Source: Bermanella sp051277445 | Lineage (GTDB): Bacteria; Pseudomonadota; Gammaproteobacteria; Pseudomonadales; Oceanobacteraceae | NCBI GenBank assembly: GCA_051277445.1 | Contig: JBNMQC010000157.1 | Location: 1 to 5,632 of the forward strand | Direction: 5' to 3' | Length of the DNA stretch: 5,632 nt | Part shown: one piece after another, positions 5,338 through 5,632 of the stretch | How the letters are laid out: each line of letters starts with the position of its first letter | How positions within the stretch are numbered: position 1 is the first letter of the stretch | The notes under the pieces: model-generated | The model's database searches: none | What the model saw: only the letters and a program-made list of their open reading frames with translations | What the model was told of the DNA's origin: nothing | Program-made: the position numbers and the translations under genes

Positions 5338-5632
5338 TGGACTGCAACAGCTGTTACGCTTCGTGCGAGCAAATATTCCGTCCAGACCTGCGAGGCAAAC
5401 CCGTGGTGGTGCTCTCGAATAACGATGGCTTTATCGTAGCTCGCTCCAAGGAAGCTAAAGCCTTGGGGATTCAGGATCTACAGCCTTTCTTTAAAATTGA
5501 ATCCATTTTAAAGCAGCACGAGGTGGCCATATTCAGCTCCAACTATCCCTTGTATGGCGATATATCCCACCGAGTTATGACCATACTCAAGGACTTCTCC
5601 TCTGACATTGAGGTCTACAGCATCGATGAAAT
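5325..5632 (+). CDS. umuC: UmuC, Y-family DNA polymerase V catalytic subunit, N-terminal part (3' end outside window)
   Basis: UmuC is the catalytic subunit of the SOS translesion polymerase, acting with UmuD' dimers and RecA to copy past DNA damage. The first 102 full codons are present of a protein usually about 420 residues long. It begins MLALVDCNSCYASCEQIFRP, with the metal-binding D6, then KPVVVLSNNDGFIVARSKEAKALG (25-48) of the fingers/palm, FSSNYPLYGD (70-79), and ends in VYSIDE, giving the catalytic pair D101-E102 at the same numbers as in E. coli UmuC. All visible active-site residues are intact. ATG at 5325 overlaps the end of umuD by 13 nt in another frame, suggesting translational coupling; an AGG 8 nt upstream (5314-5316) is a weak ribosome site. 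It would be co-transcribed from the LexA-controlled umuD promoter. The frame runs open off the right edge. Confidence 0.95.
   Translation, partial: MLALVDCNSCYASCEQIFRPDLRGKPVVVLSNNDGFIVARSKEAKALGIQDLQPFFKIESILKQHEVAIFSSNYPLYGDISHRVMTILKDFSSDIEVYSIDE

Overview
The window looks like a chromosomal piece of a moderately AT-leaning, probably marine, gammaproteobacterium. An Oceanospirillales-type host is a guess from the mix of GlnD, a Nas/Nrt nitrate ABC transporter and a UmuDC pair; the sequence does not prove it. No mobile element, CRISPR array, tRNA or rRNA is visible. Every gene belongs to a known family, and most of the interest lies in the control regions.

Layout. Positions 1-1087 (+) hold the C-terminal part of glnD, the uridylyltransferase/uridylyl-removing sensor of glutamine. 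A strong symmetrical terminator (1107-1145) separates it from a convergent three-gene operon on the minus strand, read from right to left: nrtA (4465-3089, periplasmic nitrate-binding protein), nrtB (3037-2021, permease) and nrtD (1982-1173, ATPase). A stem-loop sits just after the nrtA stop codon. The operon ends at the shared terminator, so no nitrate or nitrite reductase gene is attached to it here.

The 473-bp gap 4466-4938 lies between the divergent nrtA and umuD genes. On the nrt side it holds a near-consensus sigma-54 promoter (4561-4578) and up to three NtrC-like dyads (best at 4672-4688, others at 4631-4647 and 4823-4839), plus a perfect 14-bp palindrome (4762-4775) of unknown use. 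On the umu side it holds a sigma-70 promoter (4883-4911) whose -10 overlaps a LexA box (4910-4925). That box is embedded in a perfect inverted repeat with 14-bp arms. It is followed by umuD (4939-5337) and the first 102 codons of umuC (5325 to the window edge), which overlap by 13 nt.

How the genes work together. GlnD modifies the PII proteins, which set the activity of NtrB/NtrC; NtrC with sigma-54 is the likely activator of nrtABD, which imports nitrate when preferred nitrogen is scarce. A nitrogen sensor and a likely target of its cascade are therefore neighbours. The umuDC operon is a separate, LexA-controlled SOS module encoding a translesion polymerase (Pol V type). The promoter and binding-site calls were made by eye and are inferences; the gene identities are secure.
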